Below, piece after piece: positions 43,049 to 52,792 of a DNA stretch of 64,000 nt. Origin of the DNA: Sphingobium arseniciresistens (GTDB taxonomy: Bacteria > Pseudomonadota > Alphaproteobacteria > Sphingomonadales > Sphingomonadaceae). Location of the stretch: assembly GCA_029167225.1 (NCBI GenBank), contig JARFNK010000011.1, forward strand, positions 1 through 64,000, written 5' to 3'. The position numbers were made by a program, and so were the translations under genes. Position 1 is the first letter of the stretch. Every line of letters starts with the position of its first letter. Below the pieces are notes generated by a model. It had not been told where the DNA came from and searched no databases. It saw only the letters and a list, made by a program, of their open reading frames with translations.

Positions 43049-44869
43049 ATGTCGGACGCCCCTATCGCTGAAACGCTGGCCGCCCCGACTCGCCATCGCC
43101 GCCTCGCCGCCTGGGTGGACGAGATTGCCGCCCTCACCAAACCGGACCAGATCCACTGGTGCGATGGCTCCGAGGCCGAATGGGACGCCCTTACCGAGCA
43201 GCTCGTCGCGGCCGGAACGCTGCTCCGCCTCGATCCCGCAAAGCGCCCCAATTCTTTTTGGGCCGCCTCCGATCCGCGCGATGTCGCGCGCGTCGAGAGC
43301 CGCACCTTCATCTGCGCTCAGGACGAGGGCGATGCCGGGCCGACCAACAACTGGCGCGCGCCGCAGGAGATGCGCGCCACGCTCGGTGAGCTGTTTGACG
43401 GCTGCATGCGCGGCCGGACCATGTATGTCGTGCCTTTCTCCATGGGGCCCATCGGCTCGCCGATCAGCGCGCTCGGAGTGGAGATCACCGACAGCCCCTA
43501 TGTGGTGCTCTCCATGCGCGTAATGACAAGGATGGGCACGCCGGCGCTCGACGCCTTGGGCGAGGACGGTGAATTCGTGCCCGCGATCCATTCGGTCGGC
43601 GCGCCGCTCGCTCCCGGCCAGGCCGATGTCGCCTGGCCCTGCAACGAGACCAAATATATCGTCCACTTCCCCGAGACGCGCGAAATTTGGTCCTACGGAT
43701 CGGGCTATGGCGGCAACGCCCTGCTCGGCAAGAAATGCTATGCGCTGCGCATCGCCTCGGTCATGGCCCGCGACGATGGCTGGCTGGCCGAGCATATGCT
43801 CATCCTCAAGCTGACCTCGCCCGAAGGCCGTGTGCATTATGTCGCCGCCGCCTTTCCTTCGGCCTGCGGCAAGACCAACCTCGCCATGCTGCAGCCGACC
43901 ATTGCAGGCTGGAAGGCCGAGACCATCGGCGACGACATCGCCTGGATGCGCTTCGGTGACGATGGCCGGCTCTACGCCATCAATCCCGAGGCCGGATTCT
44001 TCGGTGTCGCGCCCGGCACGAGCGCGGCGACCAACGCCAACGCGCTCGCCAGTCTCGACGCCAACACCATTTTCACCAACACCGCCCTCACCGCCGACGG
44101 CGATGTCTGGTGGGAAGGGCTGACGAAGGAGCCGCCCGCCGGCCTGACCGACTGGCGCGGCCAGGCCTGGTCTCCCGATCTCGGGACGCCGGCCGCCCAT
44201 CCCAACGCGCGCTTCGCCTGTCCCGCCGGCCAATGCCCCGCGATCGCCCCCGAATGGGAGGACCCCAGGGGCGTTCCGATCGCGGCCATTCTGTTCGGCG
44301 GTCGGCGCGCGACGACCGCTCCCCTGGTCACCGAGGCCTTCGACTGGCAGCACGGCGTGTTCCTCGCCTCCAACGTCGCCTCGGAGGGCACGGCCGCGGC
44401 CGAGACCAAAATCGGCGACGTGCGCCGCGATCCCTTCGCGATGCTGCCTTTCTGCGGCTACAATATGGGCGACTATTTCGCCCATTGGCTGAAACTGGGT
44501 GCACAGGCTTCGGACCCGGCCAAGCTGCCGCGCATCTTCTACGTCAACTGGTTCCGCAAGGATGCCGATGGCCGGTTCCTCTGGCCCGGCTTCGGCGACA
44601 ACGCACGCGTCCTCAAATGGATCGCCGATCGTCTCGACGGCCGCGTCGAGGCCGAAGACAAGGCCATCGGCCGCCTCCCCAATATGGGCGATCTCGACCT
44701 TCACGGGCTCGATCTGTCCGATGACGCGGTCACTGCCCTGCTCTCCGTCGATCGCGACGAATGGCGCGCCGAGGCCGAGCGCATCCGCCGTGACTATGTC
44801 CGCTTCGGCGACCGTCTGCCCGCCGCGTTGACCGCCGAACTCGACGCGCTCGAAGCCCGTCTGGCCTGA
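43049..44869 (+). CDS. pckG: Phosphoenolpyruvate carboxykinase (GTP)
   Basis: 606 residues, the normal length of GTP-type PEPCK. It converts oxaloacetate plus GTP to PEP, CO2 and GDP in gluconeogenesis. P-loop PSACGKTN at 270-277; [27 protein letters not shown] and [20 protein letters not shown] are family blocks; the reactive Cys lies in the P-loop. An SD-like GGAGA precedes the ATG. An unusual core-metabolism gene within element DNA. Confidence 0.96.
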   Translation: MSDAPIAETLAAPTRHRRLAAWVDEIAALTKPDQIHWCDGSEAEWDALTEQLVAAGTLLRLDPAKRPNSFWAASDPRDVARVESRTFICAQDEGDAGPTNNWRAPQEMRATLGELFDGCMRGRTMYVVPFSMGPIGSPISALGVEITDSPYVVLSMRVMTRMGTPALDALGEDGEFVPAIHSVGAPLAPGQADVAWPCNETKYIVHFPETREIWSYGSGYGGNALLGKKCYALRIASVMARDDGWLAEHMLILKLTSPEGRVHYVAAAFPSACGKTNLAMLQPTIAGWKAETIGDDIAWMRFGDDGRLYAINPEAGFFGVAPGTSAATNANALASLDANTIFTNTALTADGDVWWEGLTKEPPAGLTDWRGQAWSPDLGTPAAHPNARFACPAGQCPAIAPEWEDPRGVPIAAILFGGRRATTAPLVTEAFDWQHGVFLASNVASEGTAAAETKIGDVRRDPFAMLPFCGYNMGDYFAHWLKLGAQASDPAKLPRIFYVNWFRKDADGRFLWPGFGDNARVLKWIADRLDGRVEAEDKAIGRLPNMGDLDLHGLDLSDDAVTALLSVDRDEWRAEAERIRRDYVRFGDRLPAALTAELDALEARLA

Positions 44870-44884
44870 GGAACGCAATCGATC

Positions 44885-45193
44885 ATGACCGACGCCAACG
44901 ACGACTATGTCTATGACGAAGCCTCGGGCGAGTGGATCTCCGCGGCCGAAGCCGCCGTGAATGCCCGGACCGCCGATACGATCGAAGTCCGCGATTCCGC
45001 CGGCAACCTTCTCGCCGATGGCGACAGCGTCATCACGATCACGGATCTCAAAGTGAAGGGGGCGGGCCAGACCTTGCGCAAGGGCACCGTGATCAAGTCG
45101 ATCCGCCTGACCGGCGATGCCCAGGAGATCGACTGCCGCTACGAAGGCATCAAGGGGCTGGTCCTGCGCGCGGAATTCGTCCGCAAACATTGA
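44885..45193 (+). CDS. PhnA-domain protein
   Basis: 102 residues. The C-terminal DSAGNLLADGDSVITITDLK, VKGAGQTLRKGTVIKSIRLT, IDCRYEGIKGLVLRAEFVRK is the PhnA domain. The N-terminal zinc ribbon of longer PhnA proteins is absent, replaced by a short acidic segment. Fifteen bases after pckG, so probably co-transcribed. Confidence 0.87.
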   Translation: MTDANDDYVYDEASGEWISAAEAAVNARTADTIEVRDSAGNLLADGDSVITITDLKVKGAGQTLRKGTVIKSIRLTGDAQEIDCRYEGIKGLVLRAEFVRKH

Positions 45194-45386
45194 TCCCACG
45201 CAAGCGGGCGCTGTGCCCGGCTCACTTCGCTTGGACAATTTGACCGGCCCATGCCGGACATTCTGTCGAACGAGCGATTGTCATGCCTCGTTATCCCGCT
45301 GTTTCCGTTGCGTGACACGCTTGGCATGACAGTTGCTCCTCTCACCGGAGCAATCAGCCTCGGATCAAGCAGCGGAGTGTTCACCG

Positions 45387-45641
45387 ATGGATCACGACAT
45401 CAAGGAAGGCATGGGGATCATCGGCGCCGACGGCGTCCATGTCGGCACCATCGACCGCCTCGAAGGTGACCGGGTCAAGTTGGAGAAGCAGGACAGCCAC
45501 GGCGCCCATAGCGGGCACCATCACTATATCAGCATCGGCCTGGTCGCCGGCGTCGAAGGCGAACGGGTCCGCCTTTCCGCCAACGCCGATGTCGCGATCT
45601 CCTTCGAAGAAGAAAAATCCGGAAAGCCCGTGCAGGGCTAG
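45387..45641 (+). CDS. DUF2171 protein
   Basis: 84 residues. MDHDIKEGMGIIGADGVHVG, TIDRLEGDRVKLEK and the His-rich SGHHHYISIGLVAGVEG are typical of DUF2171, a PRC-barrel-like stress-linked family. Start chosen at the ATG after GGAG. Confidence 0.85.
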   Translation: MDHDIKEGMGIIGADGVHVGTIDRLEGDRVKLEKQDSHGAHSGHHHYISIGLVAGVEGERVRLSANADVAISFEEEKSGKPVQG

Positions 45642-45756
45642 ACCTGTTGTTGCATGTCTGCACGGACGCTACTCTTCAGCAGGCGTGCAGGAACGGATTT
45701 CACGGCCCTTGCCTTCAGACGCTCAATCATGGCGAGCTATCACAGGGGGGATGCTC

Positions 45757-46149
45757 ATGAACGACAGAGCCATATTTCTCGCACGACTGTTCCTTGGCAT
45801 CCCCTTCATCGTCTGGGGCACGATGAAACTGATGGGCGAAGCGACCGCGCTCGTTCCGGGCCTTGCGGCCTTCGGGCCGCCCGACCCCTTGTTCTTCGCC
45901 TATCTGATCGGTTTCTGCGAACCCACCGGCGGGATCGCGGTCGTTCTCGGCTATCCGGTCCGCACGGTCGGTATCCTGCTCGGTCTCTGGTGCCTCGCCA
46001 CCGCCAAGCAGGCGCACATGGGCAACCTCACCGAGATCCTGAAGAATGCGACCATGGCAGGCGGCTTCTTCCTGCTCGCCGCCACCGGCGCTGGCTCGAT
46101 CTCCCTGTTCCGCGGAACGCCGCCCGGTCCGCTCGCCCGTCTACGGTAA
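45757..46149 (+). CDS. DoxX-family membrane protein
   Basis: 130 residues, four predicted membrane helices; AIFLARLFLGIPFIVWGTMK and FFAYLIGFCEPTGGIAVVLG are DoxX features. The second ATG (45757) has GGGGGG at eight bases. Function within DoxX is not fixed by sequence. Confidence 0.85.
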   Translation: MNDRAIFLARLFLGIPFIVWGTMKLMGEATALVPGLAAFGPPDPLFFAYLIGFCEPTGGIAVVLGYPVRTVGILLGLWCLATAKQAHMGNLTEILKNATMAGGFFLLAATGAGSISLFRGTPPGPLARLR

Positions 46150-46605
46150 AGACGGATCGTGGCATCGCCCCCCGATGCCGCATGCCGGCCGGCAACATCG
46201 ATCCGCAACCATCGAACGGAGCAGGCCGGCCCGCCCGCAAGGAAAGAAGGTCACGGTCCCTGCCCGGCGATACGATGGCGTTCGAGCGTGAGCGCCCTTC
46301 GCGTCCGCGCGGCACGACGACCATGCCGGACGATCCCGCGCCGCGCCCTTCTCGTGTCTGGCACTAGCCGAGCGCAGCCGAGCATGACCTGACGGCGCCT
46401 CGCCGTCACGGAAGGCACGCCATGTCGACCCGGGACGAAGGCCATCCTCAACCGCTTCTGCAAGGCTGAAGTTCCGACGCGCCCCGCAGACCTGCCGTGG
46501 GCGTGTCTCGCCGTGGCGCGCCCGTCCGAAGACCGTCCATGGCGCCTGCCTTACCGATATCGCCGCAGGGCCACCCGCTTGCTTGGATGAACGCTACGCC
46601 CGTGC
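46150..46605. other. Intergenic stretch, no gene seen
   Basis: About 455 GC-rich bases between the DoxX gene and the repeated element. No frame shows coding character. Confidence 0.4.
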
Positions 46606-46693
46606 GGGGCCCCCGCAACCCGCCATTTTCCGACCGTGTTGAGGCCTAGCGGCCTCTGCCCGCACCACTCGAAAAATGGGGGTTTCCCCTCGC
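46606..46693 (+). repeat. AATTTT-type inverted-repeat element, copy 1
   Basis: C-run, then CCATTTTC (46623-46630), about 40 variable bases, GAAAAATGG (46671-46679), then GGTTTCCCC. 98 bases before the ssb start. Most divergent of four copies. Confidence 0.5.
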
Positions 46694-46791
46694 TTGCGCT
46701 CGGGTGCGGCGTCCCCTCGATCACGGGCCTTCGCGATTGTTCATCCCAGCGGGATCGGCCCGCTGGCGTGAAACGCGAAAGGCATCAAGCC

Positions 46792-47121
46792 ATGAACAAG
46801 GTTATTCTCTCGGGCCGCATCACCTCGGACATCAACCGCTTCGGCACCGACAGCAAGGGCGGCGTCAGCTTCAGCCTCGTCACCTCGAAGCCGGTCATCA
46901 AGGACGGCCAGGTCCAGAAGGACGACAACGGCTACACCGAGACCTACGACGAGTTCCACACGGTCAAGGCCTTCAACGGCCTCGGCAAGTCGGTCGCCAA
47001 CCACAAGAAGAAGGGCGACAGGCTCCTGGTCGTCGGCGAGATCCGCTACAGCCGCAACGAGCGCGATGGGCGCACCTACTACAACACCGACATCGTCGCC
47101 GAGGAAATCGAGTTCCTCTGA
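46792..47121 (+). CDS. ssb: Single-stranded DNA-binding protein
   Basis: 109 residues of OB fold only: MNKVILSGRITSDINRFGTD, KGGVSFSLVTSKPV, YDEFHTVKAFNGLGKSVANH, KKGDRLLVVGEIRYSRNERD, YNTDIVAEEIEFL. The acidic tail of chromosomal SSB is missing, as in some plasmid SSBs. It would protect single strands during transfer or replication of the element. Confidence 0.85.
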   Translation: MNKVILSGRITSDINRFGTDSKGGVSFSLVTSKPVIKDGQVQKDDNGYTETYDEFHTVKAFNGLGKSVANHKKKGDRLLVVGEIRYSRNERDGRTYYNTDIVAEEIEFL

Positions 47122-47181
47122 CCGTCCTCCCGGGCGGTCGCGCGCGGCCGCCCTCCACCTTCTTTTCGATGGAGAGCACAG

Positions 47182-47511
47182 ATGTTCACCCTCAGCAGCT
47201 TCGACGACATCGCCGGCATCGCCCACGGCATCGAGATCACCAACCCCTGCATGGTCGAGCGCATCCGCCGCGCCGCCGACAGTCTCAACCGCCACGAAAT
47301 CGCCGCCCGCCTTGGCCAGGCGATCACCGAGGCGACAGACGCAGCCCATGCCCGCGACTTCGAGCAGGCGCAGTTCGGCGAAGCCAGCGCCGATGCGATC
47401 GTCGATTGCGAATATTACGAGGATCTCGCCGCCGCCTGGTCGCTGGTCGCCAGCGAGCACCAGCTTGTCATCCCCCATTCCATCTTCGCGCATGACGGGT
47501 CGGTCCACTGA
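47182..47511 (+). CDS. Hypothetical protein (109 aa)
   Basis: MFTLSSFDDIAGIAHGIEIT after GGAGAG; helical (MVERIRRAADSLNRHEIAAR). No family recognised. Follows ssb. Confidence 0.68.
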   Translation: MFTLSSFDDIAGIAHGIEITNPCMVERIRRAADSLNRHEIAARLGQAITEATDAAHARDFEQAQFGEASADAIVDCEYYEDLAAAWSLVASEHQLVIPHSIFAHDGSVH

Positions 47512-47543
47512 CCCGTCACCTGCCTTTCGAACGGAGCACCGTC

Positions 47544-48146
47544 ATGTTCAAAGCAGCCCCTGCAAACCCCGTCGCCGCTCATTGCTATGGCATCATCCTG
47601 CATCATCGCCTCGCCTGGTGGCTGGTCGAGTTTCCCGAACTCGACGCCATCCCGATCCGCGCGCGCAGGCTCTCGGGCAAGCTCACTGCGGGCATGGCCG
47701 ACTGGCTCCGCGCCGAGACCGGCGATGCCGGCCTCGCGGCCGACGTCGCCGCGCTCAATCCCGAGAGCCGGTGCTGGTCCGGCGAATTCTCCGCCGTGCC
47801 GACCGCCGGCGCCGACGATCTCTTCGACATCGATGCCCATCCCTGGGGCAGCGAGGCCGGCGAACTGGAGACCCGGCTCGCGCGCACGATGATCGATGCG
47901 ACGCTGCACCCGATCCCCTCGGGCTTCATCTCGGTCTTCGGCGCATTGCCGCGCGAGAACCAGCCGGTGCTCGCCATCCGGCTGAGCGGCTACACCTGCG
48001 CGACGTTCGAACTGATCACCGCACGGCATATGCCGACTTATCGCCCGCGCTCGCCCTGGCGCGACATCTCCGGCGATGCCGTATCCGACAGCGGCAGCGA
48101 CATCATCGGATGGTGCGAGGCGGCGGACTGGATCAGGCCGCTTTGA
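47544..48146 (+). CDS. Hypothetical protein (200 aa)
   Basis: MFKAAPANPVAAHCYGIILH with CGGAGCA ahead. Mixed alpha/beta; no recognised motif. 32 bases after the preceding gene. Confidence 0.68.
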   Translation: MFKAAPANPVAAHCYGIILHHRLAWWLVEFPELDAIPIRARRLSGKLTAGMADWLRAETGDAGLAADVAALNPESRCWSGEFSAVPTAGADDLFDIDAHPWGSEAGELETRLARTMIDATLHPIPSGFISVFGALPRENQPVLAIRLSGYTCATFELITARHMPTYRPRSPWRDISGDAVSDSGSDIIGWCEAADWIRPL

Positions 48147-48306
48147 TCCTACCCGTCAGATGGTCCAACTCGGCGATTCCAAAATGGATCGCCTCACGAG
48201 GAGAACCATGTATCCTTTGGCATGGATCAGCACATCATCCGCACCTTGGTGCGAGAGGCCAAGGCAGCGTGAGGTTCGACAGCAACCTGCCGTTTGAGAT
48301 CAAGGC

Positions 48307-48821
48307 ATGGAGGATGATCGTATCGCAAAACGTCCATCGACCAGCGGCCTGTTTCGGGTCCAGTATGGGGCCTTGCCGTATCGCCTCAACAAAGCCGGCG
48401 AGGTCGAAGTCCTGCTGATTACGTCGCGCACTCGCCGGCGGTGGATCATCCCGAAGGGCTGGCCGATCAAGGGACTGACGCCCGCGAAATCGGCGGCTCG
48501 CGAAGCCTGCGAGGAACCGGCGTGCGGGGAAGCGTAAGCAACAAGCCCCTGGGACGTTTCACCTACGGCAAGGGGTTCGACGAGGACGGCAACTTTGTCG
48601 CCTGCGAGGTCATCGTATTTTCGCTCGCGGTCAAGCGGCAGCTCAAGGCCTGGCCTGAAATCGATCAGCGGGACACACGCTGGGTCCCCGCCGCCGAAGC
48701 CGCGGCGCTCACCGATGAGGACGCACTGAAGCCGCTTCTTCAAGCATTTTCGACAAAAATGACGGCCAAGCGCAAGGCTGCCCCGAAACAAAAGTCAGAA
48801 GAGCGGAAGGTTGCCGAGTAA
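48307..48821 (+). pseudogene. Nudix hydrolase, frameshifted
   Basis: The first frame gives SGLFRVQYGALPYRL, VLLITSRTRRRWIIPKGWPI and KGLTPAKSAAREACEE, then goes off to a TAA at 48535. The +1 frame continues as AGVRGSVSNKPLGRFTYGKG to 48821. One lost base near 48516 inside the Nudix box (REACEE-AGV) joins them into a ~170-aa DIPP-type Nudix enzyme. The break falls in the catalytic helix, so both halves are inactive. Confidence 0.82.
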
Positions 48822-48857
48822 GCTCACGATATGCGCAGAGCCTGCTGCGGCTCTCTA

Positions 48858-49082
48858 TCATATCCATCGTCGAGCTGCAGCGCACGGGCAGAGTTCGTTC
48901 GCATGGATGCCCGCCTTTCGCGCTTTCGCCCATGAAGAAGGCTGGCCGCATCTTCCGCGCGCCGCGCCCCGACACTCGTCGGCCAGGAGTCTGAACTGCG
49001 CTGCGGTCGCGCCTTCTCCCGGATCTGATCCCCCGTTCATGACCTCTTCTTCACTGGATTTTAGCGGCACCGTCTCGTTCAC
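48858..49082 (-). CDS. Doubtful small open frame
   Basis: 74 codons from GTG, with QFRLLADECRGAAR resembling a small helical sphingomonad protein motif, but the C-terminal third looks random. Possibly a decayed gene. The surrounding 48822-49359 has nothing else convincing. Confidence 0.25.
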   Translation of the reverse strand: MNETVPLKSSEEEVMNGGSDPGEGATAAQFRLLADECRGAARGRCGQPSSWAKARKAGIHANELCPCAAARRWI

Positions 49083-49359
49083 GTCATCGTCTGGAAGAAC
49101 CGCAGCCAGAGCAGATGCGGGCGCATCCCGCCCTTCGCAAAGCTCAGGTCGGGACCGGGGCTCTATTCGCTAAGCCGCCGCCCGCGCGTGCCGCGCGAAC
49201 CCGCGGCTAACCTCACGGAGCCAGGCCCGCGGCCTGTCTCCGCCCTGCCGGGTCACGATCCCGCTTGCGGTCGGCGAGCCAAGAAGGGTTTCCATTCCTA
49301 TTCCTCTCTTGTGTCTGCCTAGTGTGGCATGCGGGGTTGGCGGTCCGTCGAGCATGAGC

Positions 49360-49430
49360 GGTCCCCCCAATTTTTGCGCGCGGTCGCTGGCGCGCCCTCT
49401 CGAAAAAATCGGTTCCCCCGCTCCCCGCGC
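49360..49430 (+). repeat. AATTTT-type inverted-repeat element, copy 2
   Basis: GGTCCCCCCAATTTTTGCGC, about 20 variable bases, CGAAAAAATCGGTTCCCCCG. 131 bases before the DUF2493 gene. Confidence 0.6.
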
Positions 49431-49561
49431 GGCGGCGTTAACCCGGGTCCGGCCGCGAGCGGCCGGCTTCCCGGTTAACGTGCCCGACCTCCCTGACCAC
49501 CGCATGCCCTGAGCCAGGCCTCATCCCGAGGATGAGACATCCAGAACCCATGGAGGCTCAC

Positions 49562-50641
49562 ATGACCAAGTCTTTCTCGAACTTCGCAGACCTCGCCAGC
49601 TTCATCGCCAGCGAGACGGACAGCCACGACCGCGCCGCCACCTACGAGCACGCTTTCATCGAGCATGACGAACGCGCGAAGCTTTCGCCGGTCGACGAGG
49701 CCGAGCAGCTCGACATGCCCGATCCCGACCAAGCCCGAGTGGCCGTCGAGATGGTGATGGCGACGCTGTTCGATGTCTTTCGCGACACGCGCCTCGAACC
49801 CTATGCCGCCGATCTTGCCTGGGGCTTCGTGAACAGCTTCCATGTCGTCGCGAAGCGCATCAACGACCGCGAAGACGACGCCGCCAAGGAGCTTGGCGAG
49901 CTCGCCCGCAGCTTCGACCCGAGCGAGATCTACGCCACGCAGCTCGAAGACGCACAGCTACTCTGCCAGACGCTGCAAGGGTGCCGCGATGCGATGGAAT
50001 GCATGCGCGACCATGCCGCCGAAGTCTATCGCGTCGAGACCGGACGGCCCTATTCGCCGACCCGCGGCAGCCGGGTATCCCGAGGCGTGACCGCATCGAT
50101 GATCGATGCGCGCGACTATCTCGCTTCCCGTATCCGGGAACGCCGCGAACAGTTCGCGCCCGAAGGTCCCGTCGTCGCATTCTCCGGCGGACAGGTCTGG
50201 GAAGATCATGAACTGCTCTGGCGCGGGCTCGACTCGATCAAGGCTCGCATTCCGGAAATGATCCTCGCAACGACCGCCCAGACCAAGGGCTGCGATGCGA
50301 TTGCGCAGGCATGGGCGGCAGCGCGCGGCGTCAAGGTCATCCTCTTCAAGCTCGACCGCCGGTTGGGCGCCAAGGCCGCCTTCGTCCGCAACGACCGTCT
50401 GCTGGCCCTGAAGCCGGTGGAAGCCGTCGTGTGCGAAGGCTCGGGCATCCAGATGAACCTCGCCCAGAAGCTGCGGCAGGCCGGCGTGCCGCTGCATGTC
50501 GTGAAGCTCGATGAGACCATGAAGGCGCGGCTCGCCCAGCCCAAGGCCAATCTGCCCAAGTCCCGCGACGAATTCGATCCCTGGACGCAGGACGATTACT
50601 ACGCCGCGATGGTGAACGGCGGTGGCCGGCGTCGTCGCTGA
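49562..50641 (+). CDS. DUF2493 (SLOG-like) protein
   Basis: 359 residues; ATG at 49562 with GGAGG ahead. The N-terminal ~190 residues are helical. The C-terminal part is a Rossmann-like DUF2493 domain: PVVAFSGGQVWEDHELLWRG, ILATTAQTKGCDAIAQAWAA, GVKVILFKLDRRLGAKAAFV, RNDRLLALKPVEAVVCEGSG. Such SLOG-type folds bind nucleotides or nucleotide-derived ligands. Ends at a strong terminator. Confidence 0.85.
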   Translation: MTKSFSNFADLASFIASETDSHDRAATYEHAFIEHDERAKLSPVDEAEQLDMPDPDQARVAVEMVMATLFDVFRDTRLEPYAADLAWGFVNSFHVVAKRINDREDDAAKELGELARSFDPSEIYATQLEDAQLLCQTLQGCRDAMECMRDHAAEVYRVETGRPYSPTRGSRVSRGVTASMIDARDYLASRIRERREQFAPEGPVVAFSGGQVWEDHELLWRGLDSIKARIPEMILATTAQTKGCDAIAQAWAAARGVKVILFKLDRRLGAKAAFVRNDRLLALKPVEAVVCEGSGIQMNLAQKLRQAGVPLHVVKLDETMKARLAQPKANLPKSRDEFDPWTQDDYYAAMVNGGGRRRR

Positions 50642-50650
50642 CGCACTCCC

Positions 50651-50689
50651 GAGAGGCTCCGGCATCCGCCGGAGCCTCTCTTCTTTCTT
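50651..50689 (+). terminator. Rho-independent terminator
   Basis: A 13-bp perfect stem (GAGAGGCTCCGGC), 4-base loop and a TTCTTTCTT tail, nine bases after the DUF2493 stop. Confidence 0.9.
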
Positions 50690-50788
50690 GCTGCGAGGAT
50701 GCGGCGCACGCGGGCATCGAACCCGCGCGCGCCGCGACTGAACCGGCCCGCCAAGGCGAGCCCGACCTGCCGCCCGTGGGCGGTGCCC

Positions 50789-50814
50789 GAAAAGAGGAGA
50801 GGGGAGGGGCAAAG
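50789..50814 (+). repeat. Purine-rich leader tract, copy 9
   Basis: GAAAAGAGGAGAGGGGAGGG after a CGCCCGTGGGCGG hairpin, 27 bases before the next start. Confidence 0.55.
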
Positions 50815-50840
50815 CGCCTTCAGTCGAGGAGACCAAGCCC

Positions 50841-51407
50841 GTGTCCATCCTGTTCCGCATCGTCGAACCGGCCGACGATGCCCTTTCGCCCAGCGCCATC
50901 ATCACGGCACGGAAACTCGCAGCGCTACGGCAATACCTGCGCTCCGAAGGAGACCGTATCGGCATCGCGCTGCTCGAACCCGACGAATATCTCGGCGACA
51001 GCTTCGAGGCGCGCGTCTGTCCGCTTGCGCTCGCCGCGATCACCAACATCTTCGACCATGACGCCGACGTGATTGCGGTCATCGAAGAGGCCCAGTTCAG
51101 AGGCCGGCGCATCGCGATCCATCACTGCCCGGGCAGCGCCGAGATCACACTGCTCGTTGCCCTCACGTCGGATCAGGGCGTCGAACTCGATCTTGCCTAT
51201 GGCAATGCCTATGCGCTGCTCGAAGCGCTCGCGATCGAGGCTGAAAGCGTCGGCGACATTCCCGTCGAACTGCTGCGCGCTCGCCTGTCCGATCCGGCCA
51301 CACCGAGCCGGGCGGCACTGCGCGGCGTCGGCCATTATCTGCCCCGGCTCGAGCGTCTCGTCGCGAGCGCACAAGCGCGTGAGGACGCCCGCCTCGCATG
51401 GGCCTGA
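50841..51407 (+). CDS. Hypothetical protein (188 aa)
   Basis: GTG start; MSILFRIVEPADDALSPSAI, ARVCPLALAAITNIFDHDAD, VIAVIEEAQFRGRRIAIHHC. No family recognised. Convergent with the small minus-strand gene after it. Confidence 0.7.
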   Translation: MSILFRIVEPADDALSPSAIITARKLAALRQYLRSEGDRIGIALLEPDEYLGDSFEARVCPLALAAITNIFDHDADVIAVIEEAQFRGRRIAIHHCPGSAEITLLVALTSDQGVELDLAYGNAYALLEALAIEAESVGDIPVELLRARLSDPATPSRAALRGVGHYLPRLERLVASAQAREDARLAWA

Positions 51408-51411
51408 ACGG

Positions 51412-51663
51412 TCAGTTCGTCTCCGGCGGTACCGCACCGACATAGCGCTCAAGAAGACTGTCGATCGCGGCTTGCAGATGACAACAAGCCATATCCTCTC
51501 CGGCTTGATCTAGCGCCTTCATGGCCTGCCGTATCAGGACCAGAGCGAGCACGCGCCTGATCTCCGGATCGTCCCTCAGCCCATCGATCGCGTCCGTGGG
51601 TTCAGTCCCGCACCCCGCCGTCCCCGGCGGGCGAGACTCCAGCTTTTGTCCTGTCTTGCTCAT
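51412..51663 (-). CDS. Small helical protein (83 aa)
   Basis: MSKTGQKLESRPPGTAGCGT start with GGGGAA ahead; the C-terminal 50 residues form helices (EIRRVLALVLIRQAMKALDQ, MACCHLQAAIDSLLERYVG). A much longer frame upstream is not coding in character. Function unknown. Confidence 0.6.
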   Translation of the reverse strand: MSKTGQKLESRPPGTAGCGTEPTDAIDGLRDDPEIRRVLALVLIRQAMKALDQAGEDMACCHLQAAIDSLLERYVGAVPPETN

Positions 51664-52092
51664 CCCACATTCCCCGGATGCACAAGGGCCGAACCCTTGC
51701 CGAAACTCCCGCGCTCTAGGCGCGGGAGCCGGGGCTGGTAACACGTCGAGACATGCGCCTACGCTTTTAGCACCGAGGCACCTGGACATATGCGCAGGCA
51801 CCCCGGCGTGAAACCACACCGAGCTGCCTTTCTCGACGGGATTACCAGTCCCGGCGCCACGGCCTTGGTGGCGCAACCGGCCGCCTATCACAGACACGCC
51901 CCCATACCAAGGCGGGATGGTTTGCGCTCCGATCCCCCTCCCCTCGAGGGCGGGCCTTGCCACGCATCCGCACCGTCCACCGGGATCATCACGGACCGAT
52001 CCTGATCCCTCTCGCCGACGCTGCACTGCGGCGCGACCGCCGCAGAGCAGATGGGTGGGCACGGGCCTGATTGAACCTGAAAGGATACCAAG
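51664..52092. other. Intergenic stretch, no gene seen
   Basis: About 430 GC-rich bases between divergent small genes. It probably holds their promoters; no recognised signal. Confidence 0.35.
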
Positions 52093-52152
52093 ATGACCAT
52101 ATTCAACATCGTCACCGACATCCACGATATGTCCCGCCTCGAATGGTGCTGA
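52093..52152 (+). CDS. Very short open frame (19 aa)
   Basis: AAAGGA lies at proper distance before ATG; the frame reads MTIFNIVTDIHDMSRLEWC then TGA. It may be a leader peptide or the start of a truncated gene, ending 18 bases before the next start. Confidence 0.3.
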   Translation: MTIFNIVTDIHDMSRLEWC

Positions 52153-52170
52153 CCAGCGGGAGATTCTGCC

Positions 52171-52500
52171 ATGCATAAACCCGTCACGCACGCAGACGCG
52201 CTCTGCCATGACCTCCAAATCCTCCATCGCGAAGAGGACGGCCTGCACAGACTATTGGCAATGCGTCGACGCTATCTTGATGCGACCGACTGGACCGCGA
52301 TGACACGCGATGACGAACAGCGCGCCGCTCGGCGCGGCCGCGCTCTCCAGCAGCATCTTCGCCATGTGAAGCAGGCCATCGACCAGCGCATATTCGAACT
52401 CTTCCACCTCGACGAAGAGGAAGCGCGCCGCATCGGGCCTCAGCTTGCCGACCCGCGCGGTGGCGACGATCCCCCCTTTCGGGATGCGCTTTGCTGTTAA
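52171..52500 (+). CDS. Hypothetical helical protein (109 aa)
   Basis: MHKPVTHADALCHDLQILHR; nearly all helical and charged (LQQHLRHVKQAIDQRIFELF). No family recognised. Confidence 0.6.
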   Translation: MHKPVTHADALCHDLQILHREEDGLHRLLAMRRRYLDATDWTAMTRDDEQRAARRGRALQQHLRHVKQAIDQRIFELFHLDEEEARRIGPQLADPRGGDDPPFRDALCC

Positions 52501-52618
52501 CCCCGAACGCCCGCGCGGGGGTTCGGGGGCAAAGCAGCGCGCTCTCACATCTCGGCATCAGACGAGACTTCATCGCCATAGCATGACGCTGGGTGTCCAT
52601 CGGCCATCAAGGATCAGC

Positions 52619-52690
52619 GGTCCCCCCAATTTTACCGCCGCTCCGCTCCGCTACCCGGCGACAAAATCGGCACCCCCGCTGCCCGCTCCG
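52619..52690 (+). repeat. AATTTT-type inverted-repeat element, copy 3
   Basis: GGTCCCCCCAATTTTACCGC, about 20 bases, GACAAAATCGGCACCCCCGC. 102 bases before the zinc-ribbon gene. Confidence 0.6.
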
Positions 52691-52792
52691 CGGCGGCTAT
52701 GCCGTCCCTGACCGCCTCAACACCGCGTCCAGATGAGCCCATCCTCATCGATGGGAGATGGGGAGCATAACTTTATCCTGATGGAGGCTTTT

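Noticed and set aside
51664..52248. Upstream part of a 278-codon minus-strand frame
   Set aside because: Codons before 51663 give Gly/Arg-rich sequence overlapping other features; a proper SD and helical protein begin at 51663.
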